From: Clostridiales bacterium UBA4039
GTDB taxonomy: Bacteria > Bacillota > Clostridia > Lachnospirales > Vallitaleaceae
Assembly (NCBI GenBank): GCA_002382805.1
Contig: DGAD01000006.1
Location: forward strand, 29,914 to 93,913
DNA: 64,000 nucleotides
Direction of reading: 5' to 3'
Part shown: one piece after another, positions 1-9,422 of the stretch
How the letters are laid out: each line of letters starts with the position of its first letter
Position numbering within the stretch: position 1 is the stretch's first letter
Made by a program: the position numbers and the translations under genes
The notes under the pieces: generated by a model
Seen by the model: only the letters and a program-made list of their open reading frames with translations
The model's database searches: none
Told to the model about the DNA's origin: nothing

Positions 1-30
1 GGCTTCTTTTGCTATTGTTTTGCTATTGCT

Positions 31-1026
31 TTATCTATGATTTCTCTTTTTTTCATTTCCTTCAAACATTCCAAATAATCCAATGAGTGCTGCAAAAGCA
101 ATTCCTGCAACCGGCCATATAATCCAAGTAATTCCCCAATCCATTGTCCATAAGCTCCAGCCGATATAGACAGCTGTAACTAACGGCCAATAAAAGGCAC
201 CAATTTTTTCCTCACGTTGATTCTCACTTTTTTTGTGTGGTGCATACTCTCCTTCACCGATCAGAAAGTTCAATGCATCATTCTCCATCGAAGCCGGTAT
301 AATAATGTAAGTGCCAATACCAACAATAATAACGAGCAGAACAACCATTAGCATTTCTAACATGTCAGAAGGTATCAATAAACTCACTGTTAATAACGGA
401 ACAACACTCATAACAAACAAGGTTACACTCAATGAAATTTTTCTGATATATTCTGGTTTATACTCTTTATACTTTTCTAGATAGATACTGCGAACACCAT
501 AAGCAAGCTCAAATGGGGTGTTTTGAAGTTTTTCAAAGTCACTACTATATTGACTGGTTCTTAAAAACTGAACAACACCTATGGCTACAATTGCAAAAAG
601 CAGAATAAGTCCTAGTGCAGATGCAATGTCTGACGATAAGTTGATTCCCGGATTTTCCGTAAGTGCTTCTAAAAAAAGTAAGGGAACAATTGAATATATA
701 CATAATAGAACGCCTCTTGAGATTAACTTTGCCGCATCGCGCTTATTCTCAAGATACTCTCTTGCCTCTTCTAATGTGATTTTTTTGATTTCTGGGTCCG
801 TATCTTCCGACACTCCTTCAACTTCTTCTATATCATCTTTGACTAAGTAGTCTGTAGATACACCAAATATTTCGCTAAGCATTAGAATTTTATTGAGGTC
901 AGGTATACTGCTTGCACTCTCCCATTTTGAAATTGACTGTCGTGATACATTCATTTTTTCTGCCAACTCTTCTTGCGACCACCCAAACTTTTTTCTTAAT
1001 GTAACAATCTTATCAGCTAATATCAT
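31..1026 (-). CDS. XRE-family HTH regulator with C-terminal membrane domain
   Basis: The N-terminus (about residues 6-60) is a Cro/CI-type helix-turn-helix: [20 protein letters not shown] followed by KWE. The rest holds several hydrophobic segments (about 105-155, 200-250, 275-320), so this is a membrane-bound DNA-binding protein, a type common in Clostridia. The start follows a clear GAGGAGG site. A cytoplasmic linker rich in Asp and Glu joins the two parts. Target genes and signal are unknown; autoregulation is usual in the family. The stop codon lies just inside the left edge of the window, so the gene is complete. The upstream neighbour at 1293 is divergent. Confidence 0.85.
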   Translation of the reverse strand: MILADKIVTLRKKFGWSQEELAEKMNVSRQSISKWESASSIPDLNKILMLSEIFGVSTDYLVKDDIEEVEGVSEDTDPEIKKITLEEAREYLENKRDAAKLISRGVLLCIYSIVPLLFLEALTENPGINLSSDIASALGLILLFAIVAIGVVQFLRTSQYSSDFEKLQNTPFELAYGVRSIYLEKYKEYKPEYIRKISLSVTLFVMSVVPLLTVSLLIPSDMLEMLMVVLLVIIVGIGTYIIIPASMENDALNFLIGEGEYAPHKKSENQREEKIGAFYWPLVTAVYIGWSLWTMDWGITWIIWPVAGIAFAALIGLFGMFEGNEKKRNHR

Positions 1027-1252
1027 ATTGTTTCCTCCTCGTGTATGTTTTTATTTTTTATGTATTTAGCTTACCTAAAAATCCAGTTGCACACTACCAA
1101 ATCTGCTTTGAAATCTGTCAACCAGCAGTTGCATTTGTTATAAAATCAAGTGTTTAGGGGAATCTGTTCAATATTTTCTAAAACCACATGCTTTTTTGAA
1201 TAATGACATAAAATATATCCCACAGAACGCTTTTTTTCATATATACTTAGGT

Positions 1253-1269
1253 TAATGAACTATTCATTA
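1253..1269. promoter_or_regulatory. 7-bp-arm palindrome upstream of the TIM-barrel gene
   Basis: A perfect inverted repeat, TAATGAA-CTA-TTCATTA, lies between a possible -10 (TATACT at 1242-1247) and the ribosome site of the gene at 1293. The position suits a repressor operator. No clear -35 is visible and the binding protein is unknown. Confidence 0.45.
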
Positions 1270-1292
1270 TTATATCATAGGAGGGATTTTAC

Positions 1293-2186
1293 ATGAAACG
1301 ATTAATTAGTTGTTATGCCAGTGACTGTCAAAAAATGTTGCCTGACGAACTAAAACTTTCAATTATGGCTAGCGCCGGAAGAACCATTCTCGCCGAAACG
1401 GTTGTGACAGCCGCCCCACTGATTGAAGGAGTCACGAATGCTGAAATAATGGCTTCTTTTGGTGCCGACTTGATTTTATTAAATGAATTTGATGTGTTTG
1501 ATAAAAAAATAAGGGGTATGTATGCATGTGATAATCCTATTGCTGAGATAAAAAAGCTCACCGGGCGTCCCGTGGGAATTAACTTAGAACCCGTCGATAC
1601 GGATGCTGAATTTATTGAAAACCGATTAGAAATCGCCTCAGGTCGCCTTGCGTCAATAGACACTTTTATTGAAGCAAAAAAACTAGGGGTTGACTTTATA
1701 TGTTTAACCGGCAATCCAGCCACCGGCGTCTCAAACTTATCTATAAACGCTGCGATTGCTGATGCCAAAAAACACTACACAGGCTTGATTTTCGCTGGAA
1801 AAATGCATGCCGGAGGTTTGACCGAAAAAGTTCTAGATGCCGCACAAATCCTTGCCTTCATCAAATCCGGTGCTGATGGCGTATTAATTCCTACTGTTGG
1901 AACAGTCCCTGGAGTATATGAAGATGAAGCCAGAATGATTACTCAACAAGTCCATGCACTCGGCGGCCTTGTCATCAGCGCTATTGGTACAAGTCAAGAA
2001 AGCGCCGATAGCTTTACCATTAAACAGTTTGGCTTAAGCAACAAACGCGTTGGCGTAGATATTCACCATATTGGTGATGGCGGCTATGGGCGAATGCCTG
2101 ACCCTGAAAATATTATGGCACTCTCCATAACAATTCGGGGCAAGCGTCATACATACTTTAAAATGGGACAGTCTCCCCTTAGATAA
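1293..2186 (+). CDS. TIM-barrel protein of PEP mutase/phosphonomutase-like type, function unknown
   Basis: A 297-residue protein starting MKRLISCYASDCQKM after an AGGAGGG site. It shows alternating beta/alpha elements typical of a (beta/alpha)8 barrel: SFGADLILLNEFDVF, LGVDFICLTGNP, SGADGVLIPTVG and a C-terminal phosphate-loop-like GDGGYGRM. It resembles a family that databases sometimes label PEP phosphonomutase-like or haloacid-dehalogenase-like (DUF7916, from memory); no reaction can be assigned. The catalytic loop typical of PEP mutase is not evident. It is monocistronic, with a palindrome in its leader. Confidence 0.6.
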   Translation: MKRLISCYASDCQKMLPDELKLSIMASAGRTILAETVVTAAPLIEGVTNAEIMASFGADLILLNEFDVFDKKIRGMYACDNPIAEIKKLTGRPVGINLEPVDTDAEFIENRLEIASGRLASIDTFIEAKKLGVDFICLTGNPATGVSNLSINAAIADAKKHYTGLIFAGKMHAGGLTEKVLDAAQILAFIKSGADGVLIPTVGTVPGVYEDEARMITQQVHALGGLVISAIGTSQESADSFTIKQFGLSNKRVGVDIHHIGDGGYGRMPDPENIMALSITIRGKRHTYFKMGQSPLR

Positions 2187-2207
2187 CGTTATTCTATAGT
2201 TTTTCAA

Positions 2208-2236
2208 TTGCAAAAGTCAAGAATCAATAGTATAAT
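2208..2236 (+). promoter_or_regulatory. Promoter of the PilZ gene
   Basis: TTGCAA at 2208-2213 and TATAAT at 2231-2236 are separated by 17 bases. The predicted start near 2243 gives a leader of about 64 bases with no recognisable riboswitch. Confidence 0.65.
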
Positions 2237-2306
2237 TTTAAAAAACAATATACATTTACTGACAAATGACATATACAACTTGCATACAGGTTTATAAGGT
2301 GATACT

Positions 2307-2714
2307 TTGGATAATGAAAAAAGAGTTCGACGACGCATCGACTACAAAAATCATATTTTGTGTTATAATCACATTCCATACGACAAAGGTAAAAAACCAG
2401 ATCTTGTTCCTATTAGAATAACCATCAAAAACATCTCTTACAGCGGACTAGGTATTATTAGTACGAAAAAGCTGGATAAAGACGATGTTCTTAGTTTTAA
2501 CCTTGCCAACACCGTTGAAAAGCGGGAGGTTTGTGTGCAAGTCGTCTGGTGCCGTTATTCCAACGGCGAATATGAAGTCGGTCTAAAATTTATTAACATA
2601 ACCAAAGATACACTTTTGTTTCTTGACCGATTCATCAAAAGTTATCTTCGTCAAAAAAGCTATCTTACTTCTGATGCCACAACAACTCGATTGCGGCCTT
2701 CACTTTTTGCCTGA
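2307..2714 (+). CDS. PilZ-domain c-di-GMP binding protein
   Basis: A 135-residue single-domain protein. The N-terminal arginine cluster RVRRRIDY and the later NISYSGLGI are the two halves of the PilZ c-di-GMP site (RxxxR and D/NxSxxG). It probably acts as a soluble receptor that passes a c-di-GMP signal to a partner, perhaps in motility or surface behaviour. The start is TTG, fixed by AAGGTGAT just upstream; the nearby ATG is out of frame. The last 55 bases run antiparallel into the end of the diguanylate cyclase gene, so enzyme and receptor are convergent neighbours. Confidence 0.85.
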   Translation: MDNEKRVRRRIDYKNHILCYNHIPYDKGKKPDLVPIRITIKNISYSGLGIISTKKLDKDDVLSFNLANTVEKREVCVQVVWCRYSNGEYEVGLKFINITKDTLLFLDRFIKSYLRQKSYLTSDATTTRLRPSLFA

Positions 2715-4084
2715 TATAACGCTTGGTCGGCTATTTTTATTAGTCGTTCGGGCGTTTGTTTTTTGTCTGGCACACTTGATGCAATACCTAAACTTATCGT
2801 AACTTTCGTCACTGCATCTTCATGCTTTATACATAGCTTTTCAATCTTATCACGTATTTTTTCTGCAATAACCATCGCTTGGTCTGCGCTTGAATTTGAC
2901 AGTAGAATCACAAATTCTTCACCACCAAAGCGTGCAATAACATCTTCCGATCTATTTAGTGCATGTTTTATGACTTTAGCTACTTGCTTTAGACATCCAT
3001 CACCTGCTAAGTGTCCGTAGGTATCGTTATAATGTTTAAACTTATCGATATCAATCATAATAACAGATACTTGATGCATCTTTTGTTTATTCTCATACCA
3101 TACCTTCTCAAGAACAACATCAAAATATCTGCGATTATATAACTCAGTCAGCGGATCAAGCATTGTCATCTGCTCAAGTTCTTCATTCATTCGACTAAGC
3201 TGTTTAAACTTTCGAAGACTGATTACAGATAGTAAAACTACACTCACGAGCACACCACTACTTATCAACCACATTCTTCTTCGAAGGCTTTCTTCTGTAA
3301 AATAAACGACTTTTTTCCCTTGCCATTCGTTGAGTATATCTGCCATGGTTCCATCATCATATAATGCCTCTAACCCCGAGTTAATCAAATCAAGGATCTG
3401 CTGATTGCCCTTTTTGACTGCAATGTGCGAATAGAGACTTTCTATGGGTTTTTCTAAAATTTCAATCCCCTCAACCCTGCTCCTTGCCAGATGATATTCT
3501 CCAATCCATCGATCTGCAACAATTGCATCGACTTCTTGAGAGCCTAGCTTGCCAAACCCCTTCTCCCAATCATCAATTATAACAAGTTGTACTTGCTCCA
3601 TATTTTTAAGCATATGAAAAGGGTATCCACCCGATTCAACGCCTACTACTTTTCCCTTCAAATCCCTTGCCGAATAAATACTTCGGTTATCATGCTGCTT
3701 AAAAATCGAGAATTCTGAGCAGAGCACCGCTTGGGAAAAGTCATATATTGCATCGCGCTCTCGACTTGGATTAATGTGCAGCAATGCATCTGCCTGTCCC
3801 AACAACACTTTGTCTTGTGCTTCGTCCCAATTCACCGCTTTGATTTCAACCGAATATCCAATGCGCTCTCCCAGCGCTTTGGCAATGTCAGCCGCAATCC
3901 CTTTTGCTTCTCCATTTTCTTCATACAAAATCGGTGCAATCTGACTATTTCCCATAAAAATCAAGGTACCTCTATCATCCTTGTCCGCAGAATGTAAAGA
4001 TACCATATGTTGAAACAAAAAGACTACCACTATTGATGTAATGGCAACGGTAATATTTGCTGTATTTAGTTTGTTTTTTCTCAT
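2660..4084 (-). CDS. Membrane diguanylate cyclase with extracellular solute-binding sensor domain
   Basis: The N-terminus has one membrane segment (about 10-27), followed by an SBP_bac_3-type periplasmic-binding domain (about 38-255: GNSQIAPILYEENGEAKGIA and later), a second membrane segment, then a GGDEF domain in the last 165 residues. The active site RFGGEEF is intact, as are the DPLTELYNRRYFD and DIDKFKHYND motifs, so it should make c-di-GMP in response to a small extracellular ligand. The start chosen is the ATG at 4084, which has AAGG 11 bases upstream; an in-frame GTG at 4114 lacks a ribosome site. No RxxD inhibitory site is obvious before GGEEF. Confidence 0.9.
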   Translation of the reverse strand: MRKNKLNTANITVAITSIVVVFLFQHMVSLHSADKDDRGTLIFMGNSQIAPILYEENGEAKGIAADIAKALGERIGYSVEIKAVNWDEAQDKVLLGQADALLHINPSRERDAIYDFSQAVLCSEFSIFKQHDNRSIYSARDLKGKVVGVESGGYPFHMLKNMEQVQLVIIDDWEKGFGKLGSQEVDAIVADRWIGEYHLARSRVEGIEILEKPIESLYSHIAVKKGNQQILDLINSGLEALYDDGTMADILNEWQGKKVVYFTEESLRRRMWLISSGVLVSVVLLSVISLRKFKQLSRMNEELEQMTMLDPLTELYNRRYFDVVLEKVWYENKQKMHQVSVIMIDIDKFKHYNDTYGHLAGDGCLKQVAKVIKHALNRSEDVIARFGGEEFVILLSNSSADQAMVIAEKIRDKIEKLCIKHEDAVTKVTISLGIASSVPDKKQTPERLIKIADQALYQAKSEGRNRVVVASEVR

Positions 4085-4202
4085 ACTGACTTCAACCTTA
4101 CCTTCTTGTTGCACTGATCATACAATGTCGACACCTTCATAATCAGTATTATTTTACTATTATATGTAAAATAATGCAAGATACAGTTTTAGGATTCATC
4201 AA

Positions 4203-4400
4203 CTATCGTGTTAATAACCATACCCCTAAAACCATAAAGGCTAGCGCCCATACATAGAAAAACACCTCTGTGCCCTTTACGCCCAATACTTTTTCAAACA
4301 GTTGAATTTTTTTCATTTTCCAAATAGCCGCAGGTTTTGTGATGGCTAATACAAGAACAACGGCTGCATACACTAATGATAAGACTGCCCATATTTTCAT
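4203..4400 (-). CDS. Small two-helix membrane protein
   Basis: A 65-residue protein with two hydrophobic helices (about 2-20 and 45-63) joined by a basic stretch KMKKIQLFEKVLG. It follows AAGAGGAGG closely. It is the last gene of the TetR-led efflux operon, 30 bases after the second permease. It may be a small accessory or stability factor of the transporter, but there is no recognised family and function is unknown. Confidence 0.6.
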   Translation of the reverse strand: MKIWAVLSLVYAAVVLVLAITKPAAIWKMKKIQLFEKVLGVKGTEVFFYVWALAFMVLGVWLLTR

Positions 4401-4430
4401 AAGAAAACCTCCTCTTTGATTTGATTTAAT

Positions 4431-5435
4431 CTATTCCAATCCTTTGCGTATTCTTGGTGCCAACACCAAAAACACAACACCACTTATGCCCGCAACAATA
4501 CCTGCATAGGTTAAAATATCCATCCAAGTCCCTCTTCCAGATAAAACCAGGTCATTGCCTTTGTATGTCCAATAAAATGGAATCCAGTAAAATAGCACTT
4601 GCCATTTATCTGCCAAAAGTTCTTCGCCAGCAATTGATCCAAAGAGTGGTAAAAAAAGTAATTTCATGTTGCCTGCTGCATTCATGACATCATCATTGTT
4701 AATCCCCTCAATAAAGCCCACCAATATACTGATAATGCACGATACCAAAATCATGACCAGCACATGAAAAAAATTAATCTCACGAAAACCTGTAATCACT
4801 AAAAGTAAAATACTACCGACAAGTGGCACTACAACGCCAATCATACTTTTACCTGCAATATATCCTACCCTTGAGACTGGCGATAGATGCATGGCACTAA
4901 TGGTATTATCCGCTTTTTCTTCCACAATGTTTAATGCAATAATCATGCCTCCTAGAATGGATGTAAAAATCATCGCTGTATTGACCATAAGTTTTTTTAG
5001 TGGTGGAATATCTCGACCATAGTCTCTAATATCTGCCATGGTATCTTCCACACGAATGTCAAAATGTTCAAATGCCGCTAGGTTTTTCACATAATCAATA
5101 ACATACTCTGGTTCATTTCCTTGTGCTAAAATATAATACGTACCCGAATCTCCCGGCAATATAGCAACAATATTATCTCTTTTTCTGACCCTTTCTTCAA
5201 TAGCTTCAAGGCTTTCTAGATGCTCGACTTTTGCAAATTGTTTCAAATACGTACTCTGTTCTATATTCTCCCCTTCAAGTAACACAATCTCAACCGTTGT
5301 ATCGTTAATGCCGGGAGAAAACACATTAATAATAATACCAAATATAATTGGAACGACGAGAATGTACAAGGTGATAAAATTACGTACGCTGGTTTTAACA
5401 TCCCGCCAAAATATAACAAAGATTTTTCTTATCAT
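4431..5435 (-). CDS. ABC-2 type transporter permease
   Basis: A 334-residue permease: an N-terminal helix (about 18-40), a long extracytoplasmic loop (about 45-170), then five helices in the C-terminal half (MIFTSILGGMIIALNIVEEKA onward). This is the NatB/YhgE-like ABC-2 layout. With its paralogue at 5450 it should form the membrane half of an efflux pump powered by the ATPase at 6566. Substrate cannot be read from the sequence. In this setting, drug, lipid or bacteriocin export is most likely (inference). Confidence 0.85.
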   Translation of the reverse strand: MIRKIFVIFWRDVKTSVRNFITLYILVVPIIFGIIINVFSPGINDTTVEIVLLEGENIEQSTYLKQFAKVEHLESLEAIEERVRKRDNIVAILPGDSGTYYILAQGNEPEYVIDYVKNLAAFEHFDIRVEDTMADIRDYGRDIPPLKKLMVNTAMIFTSILGGMIIALNIVEEKADNTISAMHLSPVSRVGYIAGKSMIGVVVPLVGSILLLVITGFREINFFHVLVMILVSCIISILVGFIEGINNDDVMNAAGNMKLLFLPLFGSIAGEELLADKWQVLFYWIPFYWTYKGNDLVLSGRGTWMDILTYAGIVAGISGVVFLVLAPRIRKGLE

Positions 5436-5449
5436 CTCGTAACACTCCT

Positions 5450-6565
5450 TTACAAGGACAGGGTTTTTTTAAAGCGATAATTGGCTAGAACAAACAATCC
5501 CAATCCAACCATTAGAAAAGCCATAGACGCTACAGCTACATAGGTCATATTGCCTCCAACCGATATAATGTCTTTGAAGCTTTGCAACATGACATAGCTT
5601 GGTATAATCTTTATCCAGTCCGGATCCCAGCTAGGGGTAAAGTATGAAATATTTGGCATAATCATAATTATAATAACCACATACATCGCTCCAAAAGCTT
5701 CTACAATATCTTGGTAAAAGCTTGTCAGTAGCAAGCCTAATGAAGCTGCAAAAAAGCCTGAGGTAATTAAAAAGATTAGCATCATGAAGTAATTAGGTTG
5801 TGTTCCCATAATCGGAATCGTAATAATGAGTGTTGTTATAACACTCGTTAGAATGATAACTCCAATCTTACTTAATAAATAGTGCCACACTGAAGATGCT
5901 GTGACGGAATAGGCTTTAATAATCCCTTCGCTTTTATCTAAAAAAATATATGCTCCAATGATAAACAAGCTCATAAGACTTCCATTAAATGTTAAAAAGA
6001 CCGGAATCATATTTTCCTTGTCATTAAGGGGCGCTGAATCTTCATAGATACGCTTAACCGGTATTGTATCCGAATAGGCCTCAATGACATCATGTCCTGC
6101 CAAACGATTATGATACACGCGTAGCAGATTTTGAAGTTTTTGCGTCTCATAACCTTGCAAAAAGTAAGTGTATATAATCTGTCCCTCGGTATTTAGGTGG
6201 GCATATGCTGTCGGTACACGTTCTGAATTGGTAATCGCCTCTAATGCTTTTTTACTCTCTAATAGATATATCTTAGATTTTTCTGTTTCAAAAAGCATCG
6301 CTTCATAGTGTACATTATCCGCTTCAAGCTCGACCACTTCTGCATGTTCATCCAAATCTTCTTCAAGTAGATTCTTCACATAACGCTCCTTAACCACTTG
6401 AGGCAACTCTAGGTAAAAATACTCCTTGCCCTTGCTGTCAAAGTCTTGTGGTACGATAAAAAGAAGGATGACCAAAAGAATGATAGCCATTACTAGCTCA
6501 ACATAAAAATACCAGCTTTTTGAAGATAACTTCAGTTCCTTTGAAAAACTGTACCAGAGCTTCAT
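5450..6565 (-). CDS. ABC-2 type transporter permease
   Basis: A 371-residue ABC-2 permease with an N-terminal helix (about 20-40), an extracytoplasmic domain of about 150 residues and a C-terminal bundle of about five helices. Its stop immediately precedes the spacer to the next permease (14 bases), and its start abuts the ATPase stop, indicating tight translational coupling. It probably pairs as a heterodimer with the product of 4431-5435. Confidence 0.85.
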   Translation of the reverse strand: MKLWYSFSKELKLSSKSWYFYVELVMAIILLVILLFIVPQDFDSKGKEYFYLELPQVVKERYVKNLLEEDLDEHAEVVELEADNVHYEAMLFETEKSKIYLLESKKALEAITNSERVPTAYAHLNTEGQIIYTYFLQGYETQKLQNLLRVYHNRLAGHDVIEAYSDTIPVKRIYEDSAPLNDKENMIPVFLTFNGSLMSLFIIGAYIFLDKSEGIIKAYSVTASSVWHYLLSKIGVIILTSVITTLIITIPIMGTQPNYFMMLIFLITSGFFAASLGLLLTSFYQDIVEAFGAMYVVIIIMIMPNISYFTPSWDPDWIKIIPSYVMLQSFKDIISVGGNMTYVAVASMAFLMVGLGLFVLANYRFKKTLSL

Positions 6566-7420
6566 CTATACCAAACCCCTTCCGGTGACTTTTATAAATA
6601 TTTCCTCTAGTGTGGCTTCTTTTGTATGCATGGTCTGTATATCGTGCTGTTTTATGACCTCCACTAGCCTTAGCTTTTCTGCTTCATCCACTGTTGAAAA
6701 GCTTTCTTTGACCACTTGACCGTCGTTAAAATACTCAACGTCAACAAGTTTTTGTCCATACTTAAGCTTTAAGGCTTTGGGTGAATCAATGAGCCGAATC
6801 TTACCATCGACAACAAAAGCTACCCGATCACACAGCTCATCAGCAATATACATATTGTGGGTTGTCAAAAAAACAGTTGCACCTTTTTGATTTTCTTGAC
6901 GTATAATATTTTTAATGCCTGCTGCAATCGAGGGATCGAGTCCGGTAGTCGGTTCATCCAAAAACCACATCTTCGGATTGTTAATCATTGATCTTGCAAA
7001 GGTAAGGCGATGTTTCATGCCCTTTGAGTACTTTCCGGCCTTAACATGTTCATTGCCTTCTAATCCCACTAGCTTGATTAACTCTTTTGGGTCTCTTGTC
7101 TCTACATCAAAAAGCTTTCTATAGAATTCAAGATTCTCCAGCCCGGACATTTTACTATACACATTGGACTGTTCAAATGACATCCCTATATTGTTAAACA
7201 TCTTGTCTTTTATATGCTTTACATCATAGCCTGCAACTTCGACTTCACCTTGTTGAAGCTGTAACAGCCCGACTAGAATGTTTTGTGTCGTTGATTTGCC
7301 CGCACCGGAAGGACCTAAAAACCCAAAAATCTCACCTTTTTCGATTTCAAAGCTAATATCATTGACGGCATAGACATCATCGTTATTGTATGAATGGTAC
7401 AGGTTTTTGACTTTTATCAT
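6566..7420 (-). CDS. ABC transporter ATP-binding protein (efflux type)
   Basis: A nucleotide-binding domain with Walker A GPSGAGKST, signature YSKGMKHRL (an SKG variant of the usual SGG), Walker B MWFLDEPTTGLDP and a switch histidine in TTHN. The C-terminal 60 residues form the extension seen in the NatA/CcmA-like drug ATPases. The ATG at 7420 is preferred over the ATG at 7429 because AGAAGGG lies directly against the latter. It should power the two permeases downstream. Confidence 0.9.
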   Translation of the reverse strand: MIKVKNLYHSYNNDDVYAVNDISFEIEKGEIFGFLGPSGAGKSTTQNILVGLLQLQQGEVEVAGYDVKHIKDKMFNNIGMSFEQSNVYSKMSGLENLEFYRKLFDVETRDPKELIKLVGLEGNEHVKAGKYSKGMKHRLTFARSMINNPKMWFLDEPTTGLDPSIAAGIKNIIRQENQKGATVFLTTHNMYIADELCDRVAFVVDGKIRLIDSPKALKLKYGQKLVDVEYFNDGQVVKESFSTVDEAEKLRLVEVIKQHDIQTMHTKEATLEEIFIKVTGRGLV

Positions 7421-7475
7421 CGAACTCATCCCTTCTTTATTGCCAGGCTTATAGCTATATCTTCCATCCTTTTAT

Positions 7476-8687
7476 CTACTCTGATTGATAATTGATGATG
7501 ACATATTCGTCTGCTTTAACCCCTTCAATAATCTCAATGTTATCACCGCTTTTAATGCCTGTTGTCACTTCGCGTTCAATTGGCACTTTGTCTTGAAGAA
7601 CGTTGACATACTGTTTTGAATCTTTTTGAATAATACAGCCCATCGGTACTACCAATCGCTGTCTTGCCGGTTCTACAACAACCTGTGTCTCAACTTCAAC
7701 GCCAAACGCCAGACTCTTTTCCATTGGCGAAAGGGCAATCTCAACGGTTTGGCGATTTTCCTCTACACCAAGTTCGGATAAAGTGACAAATGCCTTAGGA
7801 TATACCTGTTCAACGAACAGTCCGTTAATCTCTACATCTAATGATGTATCCTTTAGTGTTGCCTCTAAGCCCGGATGGATCTGTATAGCATCTTCTAACA
7901 TAAAATCTACTAAGATTATCTTTTGAGACGGATCATATACTTCAAGCATTAGCATTCCTGCAAAAGGTTTATCCCCTTCAAATGTATTCACTTGCGTTAC
8001 GACACCTTCAATATCCGAATATATACCTGCCTCTTGACGGCTTTGCTCTAAAATATCCACCGATAAAAGTAACGCTCCGATTTCCGCTTCATATTTTTCT
8101 CGCATATTCTTTGAAAGTCCCTTAGACACTTGATTATAGGTGTTTTGGGCAATATCCAAACTGCTTTGAAGTTGTTGAATGTTTTCGTTGACTTGTTCAA
8201 GTTCTACAAGAGAGACAACCCCTTCTTGATACAATGCTTCTGTTCTATCTCTTGTTTTTGTTGCTGCATCTATCTGATTTTTAATCCTTGCAATTTCAAT
8301 CCTTGCTCCATTAACACTTCCCATATCTGTCCCAGATTGCGCCTCGCTGTATGCCGCTTCTAGTGCATCGATTTGTTTTTCCACTTTTTGGATTTCAAGG
8401 TCAATCTGTTGATTATTATCTTCATATTTTATAAGAAGTTGCCCTTTTTCAACCTGATCTCCTCGTTTAAGAGAGATTTGTTCCACTTTTTGTGCGCCAT
8501 TACCATAATATCTTCGGATATTCTTAGAACTAATCGTTCCCGTATCTGCAACAGATTTGCCAATCTCTTCTGTCATCACTTGAACTGTATCATACTTGAC
8601 ACCGATATTGCCTATAGTTAAATAATAAAATAAACCGGCGCCTATGGATATAAATATTACAAATACGATAATCAACTTTTTCTTCAT
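7476..8687 (-). CDS. HlyD-type membrane-fusion / adaptor protein
   Basis: A 403-residue protein with an N-terminal membrane anchor (about 3-22), a short barrel-sandwich part, a coiled-coil hairpin (about 85-190, rich in E, Q and K) and a return lipoyl/beta-barrel region. The order is that of HlyD/MacA-type adaptors, which in Gram-positives work with ABC exporters. An ATG with GGAGGTC just upstream fixes the start at 8687; a longer reading frame to 8750 has no ribosome site and lacks a sensible signal segment. It lies between tetR and the ATPase gene in one operon. Confidence 0.85.
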   Translation of the reverse strand: MKKKLIIVFVIFISIGAGLFYYLTIGNIGVKYDTVQVMTEEIGKSVADTGTISSKNIRRYYGNGAQKVEQISLKRGDQVEKGQLLIKYEDNNQQIDLEIQKVEKQIDALEAAYSEAQSGTDMGSVNGARIEIARIKNQIDAATKTRDRTEALYQEGVVSLVELEQVNENIQQLQSSLDIAQNTYNQVSKGLSKNMREKYEAEIGALLLSVDILEQSRQEAGIYSDIEGVVTQVNTFEGDKPFAGMLMLEVYDPSQKIILVDFMLEDAIQIHPGLEATLKDTSLDVEINGLFVEQVYPKAFVTLSELGVEENRQTVEIALSPMEKSLAFGVEVETQVVVEPARQRLVVPMGCIIQKDSKQYVNVLQDKVPIEREVTTGIKSGDNIEIIEGVKADEYVIINYQSE

Positions 8688-8750
8688 AATGACCTCCAAA
8701 TCCAGCAAAACTGCTTTTTCATCAATGTTAACGTGATATCCGTATGCCAC

Positions 8751-9374
8751 TTAAGTATTCGTTTTTTTGTAGTACATTTGTCGAAAATGCGATAAAAAGG
8801 CTTTAACTTCATTAATAATGCTTTCTATGTCGGGCTCAAATCCCATGTTACGTTGCACCATGTAGCGTTCTCCGACTTTTTCTAATGTATACTGAATAAT
8901 CTTAACCGCCATCTCTACATCCACGTCATCTTTAAAAAGGGACTTATCCACATTATGGGTATAATACATATCAACGGATATAGGATTATATTTTTCAATC
9001 ACTTTTTTCACATCTTCATAATCCATCCCTGCATACATTGCCTTTGTAAAGGAAACCAAGCTGGGCAGTTCATGAAATATCTCTACCTTTAACTTTGTAA
9101 TCCGTTCAATACGTCGTATAATATCAGTCTCTTCTAATCCAACTTCTTGAGCTATCGGTACTGCAACCGCCTTCATTGCATAGTCAAAAAGATATTCATA
9201 TAGTTCTTCTTTTGAGCGAAAGTAATGATATAACAACCCCTTAGAAATCCCTGCCGCTTTGACAATGGCATTGGTTGAGGCTTTTTCAAAACGATTTTCC
9301 CCAAACTCTTTCATTGCCGCATTAATCAATCGCATTTTTTTGTCAGGATCCATTTTATCTAATCTATCTGCCAA
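8751..9374 (-). CDS. TetR-family repressor of the efflux operon
   Basis: A 207-residue regulator with an N-terminal helix-turn-helix (KASTNAIVKAAGISKGLLYH, then YFRSKEELYEYLF). The reading frame continues upstream to 9464, but that stretch contains the promoter (-35 TTGACC, -10 TATAAT). The real start is therefore the TTG at 9374, which has AGGAGATGAG upstream. It heads the operon with the adaptor, ATPase, permeases and small membrane protein, so it is probably an autoregulated, ligand-released repressor of that pump. The C-terminal ligand domain has no recognised specificity. Confidence 0.88.
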   Translation of the reverse strand: MADRLDKMDPDKKMRLINAAMKEFGENRFEKASTNAIVKAAGISKGLLYHYFRSKEELYEYLFDYAMKAVAVPIAQEVGLEETDIIRRIERITKLKVEIFHELPSLVSFTKAMYAGMDYEDVKKVIEKYNPISVDMYYTHNVDKSLFKDDVDVEMAVKIIQYTLEKVGERYMVQRNMGFEPDIESIINEVKAFLSHFRQMYYKKTNT

Positions 9375-9391
9375 GAGCTCATCTCCTATCG

Positions 9392-9410
9392 ACCGACCAT
9401 TTCGGTCGGT
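9392..9410. promoter_or_regulatory. TetR operator O2
   Basis: A perfect inverted repeat, ACCGACC - five bases - GGTCGGT, lies between the -10 and the TTG start of the TetR gene. It has the same YGACC-N5-GGTCR plan as the second site at 9436. Confidence 0.7.
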
Positions 9411-9422
9411 ACCTTTGTTTTT

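Noticed and set aside
1328..1768. 146-codon frame antisense to the TIM-barrel gene
   Set aside because: Shadow of a well-supported gene; no ribosome site and no recognisable domain.
2237..2306. Possible c-di-GMP riboswitch in front of the PilZ gene
   Set aside because: The leader is only about 64 bases and AT-rich, without the paired helices of known c-di-GMP riboswitches. A lone CAATATACA half-site occurs there but has no partner arm.
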